Shown here: piece after piece, positions 63,847 to 64,000 of the stretch | Numbering within the stretch: the first letter of the stretch is position 1 | Layout: each line of letters starts with the position of its first letter | Origin: Streptomyces lomondensis | GTDB lineage: Bacteria; Actinomycetota; Actinomycetes; Streptomycetales; Streptomycetaceae | Length of the DNA: 64,000 nt | Reading direction: 5' to 3' | NCBI RefSeq assembly: GCF_014651035.1 | Contig: NZ_BMWC01000016.1 | Location: forward strand, 79,948-143,947 | Notes under the pieces: generated by a model | Told to the model about the DNA's origin: nothing | The model's database searches: none | What the model saw: only the letters and a program-made list of their open reading frames with translations | Position numbers and translations under genes: made by a program

Positions 63847-64000
63847 CGGCCTCACCTCCGGGGGCGGCGATCCCTGCCGTGTTCTCGACGGAGAGCAGGG
63901 AGTCCTGCCGTCCGGAGCCGAGCCAGCGCACCAGGGCCACCAGGGCGAGGGCGAGGATCGCGCCTGCGATGAGCAGGGCGCTGATCGCGGTCACGCTGGG
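63842..64000 (-). CDS. Membrane transporter, C-terminal end
   Basis: The last 52 residues of a membrane protein whose start lies outside the window: a hydrophobic helix (ISALLIAGAILALALVALVR) and a polar tail (RQDSLLSVENTAGIAAPGGE). It ends in TGA overlapping the next ATG (ATGA). The layout suits the last helix of an MFS drug exporter, but this is a guess from one helix. Confidence 0.6.
   Translation of the reverse strand, partial: PSVTAISALLIAGAILALALVALVRWLGSGRQDSLLSVENTAGIAAPGGEAV

Overview
The base composition (strongly G+C-rich throughout), the GTG starts with four-base start/stop overlaps, the long GC-rich hairpin terminators and the gene content (mce locus, LAL regulator, trypsin-like secreted protease, gas-vesicle and STAS/HATPase genes) all point to a Streptomyces chromosome. 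Identifications are by reading motifs; no database search was possible.

Region 1 (1-22.2 kb) is a purine/glyoxylate island split by a mce locus. On the left the minus strand carries uraD-uraH-pucL (urate to allantoin) and, upstream, a small HTH regulator overlapping a thiamine-binding-like gene. A lytic transglycosylase, a membrane-tailed ECF sigma factor and a complete mce transporter operon (ATPase, two YrbE permeases, six Mce proteins, two Mce-associated proteins; 4.3-15.4 kb) follow. Then come hyi-glxR, katA and the opposing gcl. Two regulatory signatures tie these together: an identical 18-nt operator overlaps the -35 of both the uricase operon and katA, and paired 15-bp AllR-type operators spaced exactly 21 bp lie upstream of both hyi and gcl. 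The chemistry fits: uricase makes H2O2 for the catalase, and allantoin breakdown yields glyoxylate for Gcl, GlxR and Hyi.

Region 2 (22.3-34.9 kb) is ordinary chromosome: a zinc-ribbon protein, two GNATs, a translationally coupled pair of acyl-CoA synthetases with a divergent GAF-LuxR regulator, a large LAL regulator, a trypsin-like protease, an AlkZ-like glycosylase candidate and a CorA channel.

Region 3 (34.9-52.2 kb) is accessory and strongly decayed. It starts with a broken xis/int pair and contains remnants of at least six insertion sequences (IS5-like types, ISAzo13, ISL3, IS1380). Among the debris sit a 1275-residue secreted DNRLRE protein ending in a NucA/NucB-type DNase domain, a convergent SMI1/KNR4 (SUKH) candidate immunity gene, and 31-bp near-identical direct repeats with a dyad core flanking that pair. 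Also here are an N5-(carboxyethyl)ornithine synthase/alanine dehydrogenase-like enzyme, a ZIP transporter and several unrecognised proteins.

Region 4 (52.3-61.6 kb) is a stress/envelope cluster: a frameshifted FUSC exporter, a second CorA, a DUF4235-DUF3618-holin-like trio, PAP2 phosphatase, a truncated YihY/BrkB gene, a gvpA/J-gvpF/L pair without the rest of a gas-vesicle cluster, a GNAT, and a divergent STAS/HATPase partner-switching pair.

Region 5 (61.6-64 kb) holds the 3' end of a PIWI/Argonaute-like gene, an intact aldehyde dehydrogenase, a chimeric remnant of a HAD hydrolase and a homoserine dehydrogenase, and the end of a membrane transporter. Several conserved genes from 50 kb onward differ from an open frame by one base, so either decay or base-calling error must be considered.
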